Assembly: GCA_949987565.1 (NCBI GenBank)
Contig: OX465110.1
Span: 4,264,061 to 4,328,060, forward strand
Direction of reading: 5' to 3'
Source of the DNA: Luidia sarsii
Lineage: Eukaryota; Echinodermata; Asteroidea; Paxillosida; Luidiidae
DNA length: 64,000 bases
Of the stretch, positions 1 to 9,900 are shown piece after piece. The position numbers and the translations under genes are program-made. Positions within the stretch are counted from its first letter, which is position 1. Every line of letters begins with the position of its first letter. A model generated the notes under the pieces. It made no database searches and had not been told where the DNA came from. It was given only the letters and a program-made list of their open reading frames with translations.

Positions 1-66
1 AGTGAGACTCATTCCAAAATTAATAGGAAATAACAACCCACTGAAAGACCTCTTGGTGGAACTTAC

Positions 67-321
67 CCTCTTGTATGACCAGGATGTCAAAAGAGCATTC
101 GGCCGTATTGCCAGACCCATCGGTGGCTTGGTAGGTGATGGTGTACGTTCCGGCTGTAAACTGGCCAGGTGATCTATTGGGATTGCTCAGGGAAGGCGGC
201 GCGCCTGAGTTGTCTATCACCACTGGAAGGTTCCAACTCACAAACACAGAGCTCAACCCGATGGGAATGGTTCGAGAGATGTCATCGGGGCATGTCAAAA
301 ATTGCGGAGGAACTAAATCAA
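67..321 (-). CDS. HYR domain exon 6 of the hyalin-like gene
   Basis: This 255-base exon (85 codons) is bounded by a CAG acceptor after a pyrimidine tract and a GAGG|GTAAGT donor, both phase 1. The translation shows the HYR landmarks: V-D-x-x-P-P near the start, the cysteine in LTCPDDI, the central DNSGAPP turn, the YTITYQATDGSGN strand pair and the second cysteine in ECSFDI. Two cysteines per repeat is usual for HYR, and 80-86 residues is the normal length. It is the third module's second exon, by position the counterpart of 1704-1961 and 3592-3849, but it has diverged strongly from them. The donor shows that the protein continues to the left of the window. Confidence 0.9.
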
Positions 322-550
322 CTGGAGGGGAGACAGGTAAAAGAGAATTAAATCGGTTATCTTTTGTCTGTCCTGAAAATGGTCTGACTTATTCCATAGA
401 TGTCAGGTCAGCTTCAAATGAGTACCATAACTTGATATAGTACTTCCCCTCACAAAAATAAAAACAACAACCTAGATTTACATCAAATATTGAAAAGAGG
501 AATTTCCAGGCACAGGTGAGCATTTTTTATTCATAGATTGTAGAAATTCT

Positions 551-655
551 GCCTTGGAGAAAGGCCATGCAAGGATCAAAATGTCAAACCATCCATATTT
601 TCTATGATTTGCAGGTTGATTATTTAAATCAGTTAGCAGTTTGCAACATTGATGT
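551..655. repeat. Decayed copy of the GACGTTTCGATCC repeat in a HYR intron
   Basis: The text TGCCTTGGAGAAAGGCC followed by AGGATCAAAATGTCA, and then TCAGTTAGCAGTTTGCAACA, is a mutated version of the dispersed element whose good copies lie at 29866-30025 and 36117-36312. It lies in the 871-base intron 322-1192, which otherwise shows only intron-to-intron similarity to the other HYR modules. Confidence 0.6.
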
Positions 656-1192
656 TGATTGATTCATGTTTATGGTAACCTTTCTGTAAATGATGCATTG
701 ATGAGAGAAAAAGCACAAAATCCACCCAAACTAAAACCAGTTGTTGAAAAAAACTGACATAAGTCCTTTTCCATACTAAATCACCCAATACTATGTTCTT
801 GAGAAAATCCAAGCTTTTGTGGTAGAAAATGAAAAATATCATAATTCATTTCTTGGCTGCATATTTATAAACAGTAGGTGGGTTCTGTAAGGAATTTGAC
901 ACTAGGATGACAGAAAAAGTACAAACTTGATTAATGGAAACAGAACCGTGATTTTGAAACTTATTTCCAATGAGGTTGGCAGAGAAAAAGTGATGAATGA
1001 TACAGATCGTTACGCTATCATTGGAAAAAGGTAGGGTCCACTAAAACATTTGGGCTCTAAAAAGGTTTGCCTACAAATCCAAACTTGTAGAATGAGTGGC
1101 TTCAAAGCCAAAATAGATGGTTAGGAAAGGACTCCAAATATCTCTGACTTGATCTTCTAAGGTACTGCCTTTGAGGCAGGCTTGTGTCTTAC

Positions 1193-1450
1193 CAACAGTA
1201 ACGGTGAAAGAGCACGTTGCTGAGTTGCCTCGTGAATCAGACGCTTGGTAGATAATAGTGTATTGATCAAACCCAAATAGCGATCCAGGTCCCCTGTTTT
1301 GGTCAGAGACCAGTGTAACTGTTGGGGGTTCTCCTGAGTTGTCACTGGCAAAAGGTACACTCCAGAAAACCACAGCCCCATTCTGGTTACCAGTGGTGAC
1401 AGTCTGCCTGATGTTGTCCGGGCAGGTGATGACGGGAGGAATATTGTCCA
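1193..1450 (-). CDS. HYR domain exon 5
   Basis: This 258-base exon (86 codons) has a GTAG acceptor and a TTGG|GTAAGA donor, both phase 1. Landmarks are VDNIPPVITCPDNI, an SDNSGEPP turn, YTIIYQASDSRGN and TCSFTVTV. It differs from the exon at 3063-3320 by only one base over the full length, giving Gly instead of Val before the FDQY motif. It is the first exon of the third HYR module. Confidence 0.93.
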
Positions 1451-1703
1451 CTACATTAAGCAAAAGAAAATATGTTTTGAAAATTGAATTTCTGTGAAGG
1501 AGGCCTTGATCAGGGTTGATTGGAATCATTCTGAATCCTTTTGTTGAAAATTTTGAATCCTGTTTTCATTGCATTACAGCACCACATAAAATCCCCCACT
1601 CAAACAACTAGTCCATTCTGTCAAGTTTTTAACACACAAAAGAATTCAGGAACACACAGTGCCTTTTAACCCCCCACCCCACCAATTGTCAAGATCTACT
1701 TGC

Positions 1704-1961
1704 CTAGTTGCTGTACTACGACGTTGAACTGGCACACTGCACTGTTGCCAGATTGATCAGTGAATGTGTATCTGACTGGGGTGGTTCCCACACTGAAGGT
1801 GCCACCAGAGCTGTGAGTTTGCTGGAGTGTCGGTTGCCCTCCGTTGTTGTCCGTAGCCGTGATGGGACCCCAGAAGGCAATGGCAAACTGAGCGTTGAAA
1901 TCCATTGTCGCTGTCACATCTGCGGTTGGACATCCCTGTATGACCGGTGGAAGTCCATCAA
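1704..1961 (-). CDS. HYR domain exon 4, ending at a GC splice donor
   Basis: This 258-base exon (86 codons) has a TGCAG acceptor, phase 1. Landmarks are DGLPPVIQGCP, IAFWGPITATDNNGG, VRYTFTDQSGN and VCQFNVVV. The reading frame hits a stop soon after the exon end, and there is no GT at phase 1. The junction CTAG|GCAAGT matches the known GC-AG donor consensus and restores the phase shared by all other junctions. It is the second exon of module 2 and pairs with 3592-3849. The two differ at 12 bases and 8 amino acids. Confidence 0.9.
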
Positions 1962-2585
1962 CTGCACAAACACACCAACCAAAAATAGGATTTGAAACAC
2001 AATAGGCATGAAATTGAATGACTTTACTGGATTGTTGTGGGATGACTTAATCTTAGTGACATCACTAGTCACGCATTTTGGAACTGGTTTTGTAAGGAAG
2101 AAGTGTTGATAAAATTGCAGCAATGCATAACATATCCTGTTCATAGTAATATGGGAGGAGCAAGACGATGTCCCATTGACACAAAGATTCTTTGAGAAGA
2201 AGGGCATGAACTCATTTCACAGATGTCAGGTCATCCTCAAATGAGTATCAAGTTGATATTGTACTTTCCCTCACCCCCCCCCCCAAAAAAAATGCGACTA
2301 GATTTGCATCCAATGTTGAAAAGAGGAATTTCCAGGCACAGGTGAGCAAATTACAAGTATATTCGTAGAATATTATGCAAACATTTTGAAGAATGCTGAC
2401 TCACTTTTGTGTTTACTCACCCACTTCTCTCTTTGACACTTCTCCTTTGATTTTTTCCTCTCTACTACCTAATCCGGACCCTACCCCTGCCCTACCTTTT
2501 GACATTATCCTACCACCAATCCTCTCTGTCCTGATTGTCAGCCATGTCCCTATTTCTCTCTCCTTCCTATTTTTGGGGGTCCTCG

Positions 2586-2822
2586 TCTTTGAGAAAGGCA
2601 GAAGGCTAGGATCAAAATGTCAGGTCCTTTTAATTTTTGAAATTGATATGTATCTTCAAAATATAGAGGATTCCACATTTCGATCCTATCAGGACCTTTC
2701 ACAAAGGCAACATTTCTGCCTTGGAGCAAGGTGCTGCTCGGATCAAACTGTTGAACCATCTATATTTTCTGTGATTTGCATTTTGCTCATTTAAGTCAGT
2801 GAGCAGATTGCAACATTGATGT
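2586..2822. repeat. Decayed hairpin copy of the GACGTTTCGATCC repeat
   Basis: CTTTGAGAAAGGCAGAAGG with AGGATCAAAATGTCAGG is followed about 55 bases later by the opposite-strand form TCGATCCTATCAGGACC. The tail TCAGTGAGCAGATTGCAACA then matches the tail of fresh copies elsewhere. It lies in the 1101-base intron 1962-3062. The rest of that intron is pyrimidine-rich unique sequence. Confidence 0.65.
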
Positions 2823-3062
2823 TGATTGATTTATGTCCAATGAGGTTGGCAGCGAAAAAGTGATGCATGATACAGATAGTTACGCTATCATTGGTAAAAG
2901 GAAGGGTCCACTAAAACGTTTGGGCTCTAAACAGGATTCCCTACAAATCCAAACTTGTTGAATGAGCTACTTCAAAGCCAAAATAGATGGTTGGGAAAGG
3001 ACTCCAAATATCTGTGACTTGATCTTCTAAGGTACTGCCTATGAGGCAGGCTTGTGTCTTAC

Positions 3063-3320
3063 CAACAGTAACGGTGAAAGAGCACGTTGCTGAGTTGCCT
3101 CGTGAATCAGACGCTTGGTAGATAATAGTGTATTGATCAAACACAAATAGCGATCCAGGTCCCCTGTTTTGGTCAGAGACCAGTGTAACTGTTGGGGGTT
3201 CTCCTGAGTTGTCACTGGCAAAAGGTACACTCCAGAAAACCACAGCCCCATTCTGGTTACCAGTGGTGACAGTCTGCCTGATGTTGTCCGGGCAGGTGAT
3301 GACGGGAGGAATATTGTCCA
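3063..3320 (-). CDS. HYR domain exon 3
   Basis: This 258-base exon (86 codons), phase 1 at both ends, has a TTGG|GTAAGA donor. It is a near-identical copy of 1193-1450, with Val in place of Gly in the SLFxFDQY segment. VDNIPPVITCP opens the domain and TCSFTVTV closes it. It is the first exon of the second HYR module. Confidence 0.93.
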
Positions 3321-3591
3321 CTACATTAAGCAAAAGAAAATATGTTTTGAAAATTGAATTTCTGTGAATTTCTGTGAAGGAGGCCTTGATCAGGGTTGAT
3401 TGGAATCATTCAGAATCCTTTTGATGACAATTTTGAATCCTGTTTTCATTGCATTACAGCACCACATAAAATCCCCCACTCGAACAACTACCGGTAGTCC
3501 ATTCTGTCAAGTTTTTAACACACAAAAGAAATCAGGAACACAAAGTGCCTTTTAAGCCCCTGCCCCCCGCCAATTGTCAATATCTACTTGC

Positions 3592-3849
3592 CTAGTTGCT
3601 GTACTACGACGTTGAACTGGCACACTGCACTGTTGCCAGATTGATCAGTGAATGTGTATCTGACTGGGGTGGTTCCCATACTGAAGGTGCCACCAGAGCT
3701 GTGAGATTGCAGGAGTGTCGGTTGCACTCCGGTGTTGTCCGTAGCCGTGATGGGACCCCAGAAGGCAATGGCAAACTGAGCGTTGAATTCCATTGTCGCC
3801 GTCACATCTGCGTTTGGACATCCTTGTATGACCGGTGGGAAGCCATCAA
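3592..3849 (-). CDS. HYR domain exon 2, ending at a GC splice donor
   Basis: This 258-base exon (86 codons) is opened by a TGCAG acceptor and closed by CTAG|GCAAGT, the same GC-type donor as its duplicate at 1704-1961. Landmarks are DGFPPVIQGCP, IAFWGPITATDNTGV and VCQFNVVV. Replacements relative to the duplicate are Leu/Phe, Thr/Asn, Asp/Glu, Asn/Thr, Gly/Val, Gln/Leu, Thr/Ser and Val/Met, spread over the domain. It is the second exon of module 1. Confidence 0.9.
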
Positions 3850-4556
3850 CTGCACAAACACACCAACCAAAAATAGGATTTGAAACACCATGGGCATGAA
3901 ATTGAATGACTTTACTGGATTGTCGTGGGATGACTTAATCTTAGAGACAACAGTCACGCATTTTGCAACTTGCTTTTTAATAAGGAAGTTTTAGTACGGA
4001 GCTGCAGCAATGTATTACATATCCTGTATATAAGTCATAAGGAAGGTAGAACAACTGTCCTATTGACACAAAGATTCTTTGAGCTCAACTCACTGCCTTT
4101 ATACACTGGGCAAGTCTAAATAACCAATACAATTCTAGTGTGACCCTTTCCTTGTGGAATAGAGTTAGTAAAATATCATAATTCACTTATTGGCTGCATA
4201 CTTATAATTAAAGATTCTGTGAGGACTTTGATACTAGAATGACAGAAAAGGTACACAATTGATTAATGGAAACAGAACCATGGTTTGACACTTATTTCCA
4301 ATGAGGTTTGGCAAAGAAAAAGTGATCAATGATACAGAAAGTTACGCTATTATCGGACAAAGCTTTGGTTCCTAAAACAAGAAAAAATAGACATTTTCTG
4401 CGAGGATTACTGAGAATTTATGGTTTGCCTCCAAATCCAAATTTGGCGAATGAGTAATGAGTTGCTCCTTAAGCCAAAATAGAAGTTTTGGAAAGGACTC
4501 AGTGAGTCCAAGACTTGTGCACTGATCTTCTAGGGCACTGCCTCTGTCGCTCTTAC

Positions 4557-4805
4557 CGACGCTGACGGTGAAACTGCACGTTGCTACGTTGCCCTGCGAA
4601 TCAGTTGCTTGGTAGATGATAGAGTGACTTTGAATCTGGAAGAATGACCCTGGGGCCTGGCCCGAGACGAGCTGGGGTGTAATCACTTCTCCCAAGTTGT
4701 CAATCACACTTGGTGGGGTCCAGGTGACGATGGCCCCGTTCTCGTTGGTGGTGACCACATGCGCTATGTTGCCGGGGCAGGTCATCATAGGCGGCCTATT
4801 GTCAA
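4557..4805 (-). CDS. HYR domain exon 1
   Basis: This 249-base exon (83 codons), phase 1 at both ends, has a GCTAG acceptor and a GTCG|GTAAGA donor. VDNRPPMMTCPGNI, the VIDNLGE turn, SIIYQATDSQGN and TCSFTVSV are the HYR landmarks. It follows the CUB exon and opens the HYR array. By sequence and flanking intron it is the oldest diverged relative of exons 3063-3320 and 1193-1450. Confidence 0.92.
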
Positions 4806-4884
4806 CTAGCACCAAAACAAGAACAGAAAAAGGGCTTTAAGTCGAAGTCTAAGGTTTTTTTTTAAATCAAAGTCTAAGTCTAAG

Positions 4885-5242
4885 TTTAAAGGGATAACAC
4901 AACATTGGTCGAGGTCAAAGAATAGCATCCATACGTTGTCTGATCCAACATATGCATGGAATAGCACACCTGTGAAAATTTCAGCTCAATCCGCCAACCG
5001 AGTCTCAAGAAAATAGTGAAAACTGCTTCATTTGTTTGACGAAAATGCAGCATTCAATTGACTGTTCCTAGGAGCGAGCCGTAAATTATTTCTTTACTCT
5101 CTTCTCCAAAAATACAGCATTTTAGGCAGAAATATTATTTCAGAACAAGGTTTCTACCATAAGCATCTTCAAACTGTATAAGTTTCATGTAAATCTGTGA
5201 ATTCTGTTTTTTGATCTTACCAATGTTGTGCAGGGGCTTTAA
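4885..5242. mobile_element. MITE, family P (terminal AACACAACATTGGT)
   Basis: The element is bounded by TTAAAGGGATAACACAACAT and ACCAATGTTGTGCAGGGGC, imperfect terminal inverted repeats. The interior, with CCATACGTTGTCTGATCC, AGCTCAATCCGCCAACCGAG and GTAAATCTGTGAA, recurs at 6868-7247, 56449-56829 and 61780-62098. There is no coding capacity, so it is a non-autonomous DNA element. It sits in the intron between the CUB exon and the first HYR exon. Confidence 0.8.
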
Positions 5243-5394
5243 GTCTTTTAAATTCCGAGGGAATTTTTTGGCCACTTTATTGGAAATGACACAACACAAG
5301 AGATCCAAGCTGACATCTTACTGTGTGCAGTATCTCAATCACTATTCAAAATGGGTTTGCCCTACATATAATCTATATAACATGGACGGGCGAA

Positions 5395-5475
5395 CGGATT
5401 GCCTGCTAAAAACAAATTACAGGCAGCTTGGGCAGGATTCAAACCCAAAAATTCTGCTTTTCATCTAGCGGGAGT
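5395..5475 (-). repeat. Decayed tRNA-derived SINE fragment
   Basis: GGCAGCTTGGGCAGGATTC and AAACCCAAAAATTCTGCTTT parallel the sequence at 17395-17475. Read on the minus strand, GGGTTTGAATCC resembles the pol III B box. Confidence 0.45.
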
Positions 5476-5755
5476 AACCCTCATTGGATTCCACTCTTCT
5501 CGATGCAAAAATCATAATAGATTAAGATGTTAATTGCATTGGGTAATGAGTTATTCCAGAGGATTGCCTTTCTGCGCTCTGTCTCGTTTCTCTCTAAACA
5601 AAATCTTAGGGAGTGGCCAGAGGTAATGGGACCCCTTTCTCTTACTTGAAAATGAACCCCCCCCCCCCGTAGCATTTTCCCATATTTGGTTGGAGCATGT
5701 TAGAGGCATGAAAAGGAAGGGGGGGGGAAGAAAAGAAAGAAAAGGAGGCAGCTAC

Positions 5756-6136
5756 CTATACGCCATCGCACTTGGAAGCCTAAAACCTCAATATTCTTAT
5801 CAGTAACGAAGTACATGAAGGCCGAGTCCGAGTTAATGGTGTACGTCTCCATTGGCTGCACTTCGCCATCAAAGAAGAAGATCTCGTTCTCAAAGTCATG
5901 TGCAAAGGGCAGGTTAGTGTAGTCTGGTGTGACTCCTCTCCCGATGAACAGCTCATCCTTGGGCCTCTCGATGGCAAACGGGGCGTCAAAGGAAAAGACA
6001 ATCTCCGTCGCCCCCGGGATGAAGAGAAGAAACATGGCCGAGTACCTGGGCAGGTACGGGTTAGGGTAGTTGGGCGAGGAGTACACCCCCGTTGCACACT
6101 CCGGGCCATAGCACGTCTGGAGGTTACTGTAGGGGA
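5756..6136 (-). CDS. CUB domain exon
   Basis: This 381-base exon (127 codons) has a TTCCAG acceptor and an ATAG|GTAGCT donor, phase 1. The translation opens with two cysteines (TCYGPEC) and has the CUB signature SSPNYPNPY, a DELFIG strand, and GFQVRWRI at the end, all in the expected order for a full-length CUB of about 110-120 residues. Oddly, the cysteine usually found in the C-x-W-x-I strand after the NYP motif is replaced ([10 protein letters not shown]), and no third or fourth cysteine is present, so the disulphide pattern is non-standard. CUB domains mediate protein or carbohydrate binding in secreted proteins. Here it lies between the EGF and the HYR array. Confidence 0.9.
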
Positions 6137-6179
6137 CTGGAATAGGCACAGTGAAAACAAGTGAGAATAAGGTTGGTCT

Positions 6180-6545
6180 GTTGGGTCGGATGGACAGAAT
6201 GATAGATGGATAGATGGACGGATAGATGGACGGAATGATAGATGATGGATGGATGGATAGATGGACGGATGGATAGATGGATGGATAGATGGACGGAATG
6301 ATAGATGATGGATGGATGGATAGATGGACGGATGGATAGATGGATGGATGGATGGATAGATGGATGGATGGATGGATAGATGGATGGATGGATGGATGGA
6401 TAGATGGACGGAATGATAGATGATGGATGGATGGATAGATGGACGGATGGATAGATGGATGGATGGATGGATAGATGGATGGATGGATGGATAGATGGAT
6501 GGATGGATGGATAGATGGACGGATGGATAGATGGATGGATGGATG
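6180..6545. repeat. GATG/GATA tetranucleotide microsatellite
   Basis: Runs of GATG with interspersed GATA and GACG units cover about 365 bases directly upstream of the CUB exon acceptor (44 bases away on the minus strand). Confidence 0.95.
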
Positions 6546-6795
6546 AAGGGAGGGAGGGTGGGTGGGAGGGAGGGAGGGAGGGAGGGAGGGAGGGAGGGAG
6601 GGAGGGAGGGAGGGAGGGAGGGAGGGGGAGGGAGGAAGGGAGGGAGGGAGGAAGGGAGGGAGGGACTGAGGGAGGGAGGGAGGGAGGGAGGGAGTGAGGG
6701 AGGGAGGCAGGGAGGCAGAGAGGGAGGGAGGCAGGGAGGGAGGGAGGCAGGGAGGCAGGGAGGGAGGGAGGGAGGGAGACAGGGAGGGAGGGACA
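6546..6795. repeat. GGGA tetranucleotide microsatellite
   Basis: The preceding array passes without a break into a G-rich GGGA array with occasional GGCA units. The plus strand is entirely purine over long runs. Confidence 0.95.
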
Positions 6796-6867
6796 CAAAT
6801 ATGGACAGAGGATGTATGGATGATTTAAAATGAAAGTATCACATCATGTTTATTTATAAAGTTATCA

Positions 6868-7247
6868 CTTAAAGGGATAACACAACGTTGGTCCAGTTCA
6901 AAGAATAGCATCCATATGTTGTCTGTCTGATACAGCATGAATAGTACACTTGTGTGTGTAAATTTCAGGTCAATCTGCCAAGCGAGTCTCGAGAAAATAG
7001 TGCAAAACCGTGGCGCTATATTTGTTTTCTGAAAATGCAGCATTCATTCCATTCAATGAATTGTTCCGAAAAATCATTTGGATCTAGGGGTGAGACATTA
7101 ACAATTTCTTTTCTAAAATAATACAGCATTTTAGACAGAAATATTTCAGTGCGAAATGTCTACTATAACAATCTTCAAACTGTATAGCTGTCATGTAAAT
7201 CTGTGAACAATTCTGCTTTTCAATCTCACCAATGTTTTGTAGGGCCA
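6868..7247. mobile_element. MITE, family P, second intronic copy
   Basis: The element starts CTTAAAGGGATAACACAACG and ends near CTCACCAATGTTTTGTAGGG, with the same interior landmarks as 4885-5242. It lies in the CUB-EGF intron. Confidence 0.75.
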
Positions 7248-7254
7248 GTCCCTA

Positions 7255-7356
7255 TTGTGCCCATTCATTCTTTATGATGTACATTCTGTGATATGTGCAT
7301 ACATTGTTGATTGATGCTGTGGACAAGAAATAAACTAAACTAAACTAAACTAAAGT
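7255..7356 (+). repeat. 3' tail of a LINE/SINE-type retroelement with AACTA pentamers
   Basis: The text GCTGTGGACAAGAAATAAAC is followed by pentamer repeats of AACTA. The same arrangement occurs in reverse orientation at 22542-22605. Short 3' simple repeats after a conserved tail are typical of CR1/RTE-like non-LTR elements and the SINEs that use them. Only the extreme 3' end is present. Confidence 0.55.
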
Positions 7357-7375
7357 AATTACCCAGGATACTTAC

Positions 7376-7501
7376 AGATAACATCGCAATCCAGTCCGAC
7401 AAAGTTGTTCTCACTACACTCACAAATGAAATTCGGTTCTCCCACAACATTACGATCAAAGCAGGTCTGTGCCGGATTGGTGCACCGATTTGTACTGCAA
7501 G
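7376..7501 (-). CDS. EGF-like domain exon
   Basis: This 126-base exon (42 codons) has a CCACAG acceptor and an ATCT|GTAAGT donor, phase 1. Six cysteines have EGF spacing: C-x4-C-x6-C, then C-x-C, then C-x8-C. There is no D-x-D/N-E calcium-binding signature at the start, so it is not a cbEGF. Splicing to the signal exon gives Gln-Thr-Cys, which places the EGF directly after the signal peptide. Confidence 0.87.
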
Positions 7502-7649
7502 CTGTGGACACAAACACACACACCCACACACAAAAGGTAAACACAATCTGTTCAAGTCAACGCTGAAAAGAAAATGGCACCTCCACGGAATTTCTTCACA
7601 ATATTTCGCAGTTAGCAACAAAGACTTGGTGGCACCTGGGCATTCCATA

Positions 7650-8126
7650 GGGCCGTTCCCACTAGGAAAATAATCGCGATTTGAATCGCGATTCAAAAAC
7701 CGGGTTTTTGGGAGGGTTTGGTCCACACAGGCCAAAAAATCGCGTCGTAAAAATTTGCGAGCCGATTGTGGTTAGCAGCAGTTGCAGTCAAATGGCGGGT
7801 GTGTCCTTGAGGGTGGCTCACGCAAGGAGACATTTATAAACAAACACGGCACTTCCTGTCTGAGAGAGTGGTGCATTGTGGGATTATACAAAAACAGTGC
7901 AATTCAGTGGAGTGTTCCCACACATGTACACGCCGTGTCGCAAATAAATGCGACTATTTGAAACAAATTCTCTTAGTAGAGTCCGAATCGCGATTCAAAT
8001 CCCACTAATAATCGCGTCTATTGTCTCCACACTTGCAAAAAAAAGTGGAGTTTAAATTGCAATTTTAATCGCGACCCCCCCCCCCCAAAAAAAAAATGCA
8101 TTTATTTGGTGTATTGGAAACGGCCC
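7650..8126. mobile_element. Non-autonomous DNA transposon with GGGCCGTT termini
   Basis: The 5' end reads GGGCCGTTCCCACTAGG and the 3' end is the inverted form TTGGAAACGGCCC. Subterminal sequence contains repeated short palindromes built on AATCGCGATT (7670-7695, 7985-8000, 8065-8075). No clear target-site duplication was found. The superfamily is not certain. Confidence 0.55.
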
Positions 8127-9205
8127 AAAGGTTTACTGGCTTATCATTCTGCTGCATCTCAGTTGTTCCTGTATCGAAGATGTTACGATCTAGCCCCACT
8201 ACGGCTGACTGGAGGGAGGTGGAGGATCCTGCCATGGTAATTGGCAGTCCATCTGTAAAATCGTTTGGCACAATTCGATGATCACCATCGCCCCTCCCAA
8301 ATCTATTTCCTACATTGACAAGTGGGGTTTTTCACCTGCACCCGGCCCTTCACCATTGGGTCAATATTCAAGGCAGTCGACCCTTGAACTGACGGGTCCC
8401 ATCTCAGCTCATCACATCAGTACGGGACAGAGCCTGGGGGTGGGGGGTAGTCCGAGTAACTTGGACCCGACAAGTCACCCTTTTTTATCGAATTTTTAAA
8501 TTTTGACGTCCCTCAAATTAGTTCATCGGACTAGGGCCTTGGGGGTGGGGGGGCTGTTTCAAACTGTCCCCCTTGAACTCTCAACAATTTTGAAATTTTT
8601 GATCGTCGTACAAAGATCAACACAATCAAAATTGTTAAAAATGGAGTACGAGGTCCACAGTTGTAGTATTTGTACTACTAACTACTACTAGTACTACTAG
8701 TACTACTGAGCAACAGTTTTTGTGCACATTTTCCCATAGGACCGAGTTGGTTAGGGACTGTTGTGACTCATTCTGTGTGTGTGTGTTTTCTCCCGTGATG
8801 ACTTTGATCAGATTTGACCTATTTTGTATTACTCCAGATTTTCAAACTTCGCATTATTTCATACGGACATTAAAATCAATATAAAGCCACCTCCTGATCA
8901 TCCGATCGGTGAGAGACCGGCGATAAAATCGAGCATTTTCAGCGGTCCATGGAGCGGTCGGCGACGGGTTCAGTCGTTTGTTGACATTTTGCCAGCCATC
9001 ATGGACACGTGCCGGTTGCCCCTATATCGTGTCACTGGATTACGTCTGGATACCAGATCAAATGTATTTTCAGACGGCCGTTTCATACAGATTGACATGT
9101 AAAAACTCAAACAGTCGTATGGTGACAAACCCTCGAATCGACACACAGTACATCATGAATGAGGGGGAGGGACGGGGGGGGGGGGTTGTCCCCTCCACGT
9201 CTGGA
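8127..9205. other. Intron 1 sequence without recognisable content
   Basis: Only a short ACTACTAGT-type trinucleotide run near 8680-8705 and a G run near 9175 stand out. No exon with phase 1 boundaries and a domain-like translation was seen. Confidence 0.5.
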
Positions 9206-9341
9206 TGAGATTTGAAGGTTTGCATGGTGAGAATAGCATGATAAATAGGTTTGCGGTGACACCATGTAAATTCTCTTTTGTGAGTAAGAAAACCGGAGGA
9301 ACTCGACGTTTCAACAGTGTACTCTGTTCGTCTTCAGGAGA
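9206..9341 (+). repeat. Half copy of the 16.4 kb palindromic element
   Basis: GATTTGAAGGTTTGCATGG, GATAAATAGGTTTGCGG, CACCATGTAAATTCTC and CTGTTCGTCTTCAGGAGA appear in the same order as in one arm of the palindrome at 16368-16631. This copy holds a single arm. Confidence 0.8.
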
Positions 9342-9560
9342 CTGCTGGATTCCAACTGGCAGTGGGGCTTATGTAGTGTAGAGAGGGATCCTGGTGAGGG
9401 GGATTGGCTCAGTGAGGGGCGAAGGCGGGAACTGTAAAGGCGGGAACAAGGGATGTTGCACAGGATCCTAGTTGTGGGTGTACTTGTATCATAAGTAGTT
9501 GACTGCTATGGCGGTGAACAGTTTCCAATCCCAGTCTCCGATTTGGCCCGCCCGCGTACT

Positions 9561-9900
9561 TAAAAAAAAAATACACATCGCAGCCTAGGTTTTTCCCCCG
9601 CAATGGCAGTGCCAATGTGCGCTTGAAAAAAAGACTAGCCCTGCGTCACGGCCAGCCAACATGGGGCCCGAGCGCCCGAAACTGCATAGGGGCACTGCGC
9701 GTGACAGTATTGGAGCGATTCCTTCTCCTATGTGTTTTATAATGTTCTCAAAGTAAGAAATGAAAAAAAAAAAACGACAGAAAATGGGGGGGGGGTGGCT
9801 GCCCAGTAACACAGCACTACATTATGGTCTCTTTTCAAGCGCGAATTTGCACTGCTATACAGTGAAAAACTGTAGGCTGCGGTGTAAAAAAAAACACAAA
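9561..9900. mobile_element. Foldback element, TACACCGCAGCC family
   Basis: The left arm reads TACACATCGCAGCCTAGG with GCGCTTGAAAAAAAGACTAG. The right arm is its inverse, CTCTTTTCAAGCGCGAATTTG and TGTAGGCTGCGGTGTAAAAA, each cited in parts. A better preserved relative lies at 36685-37010. Confidence 0.7.

Larger units (their letters stand above)
1193..4010. repeat. Recent tandem duplication of a two-exon HYR module (about 1.87-1.89 kb offset)
   Basis: The block 1050-2100 matches 2920-4010 almost throughout. Exon pair 1193-1450/3063-3320 has offset 1870 and exon pair 1704-1961/3592-3849 has offset 1888; small intron indels, including a 10-base insertion near 3368, explain the difference. Flanking intron text also recurs a third time at 4190-4340 (the AATGAGGTTTGGCA and AAGTTACGCTAT segments), next to exon 4557-4805. 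So the gene grew by at least two rounds of module duplication. Confidence 0.92.
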
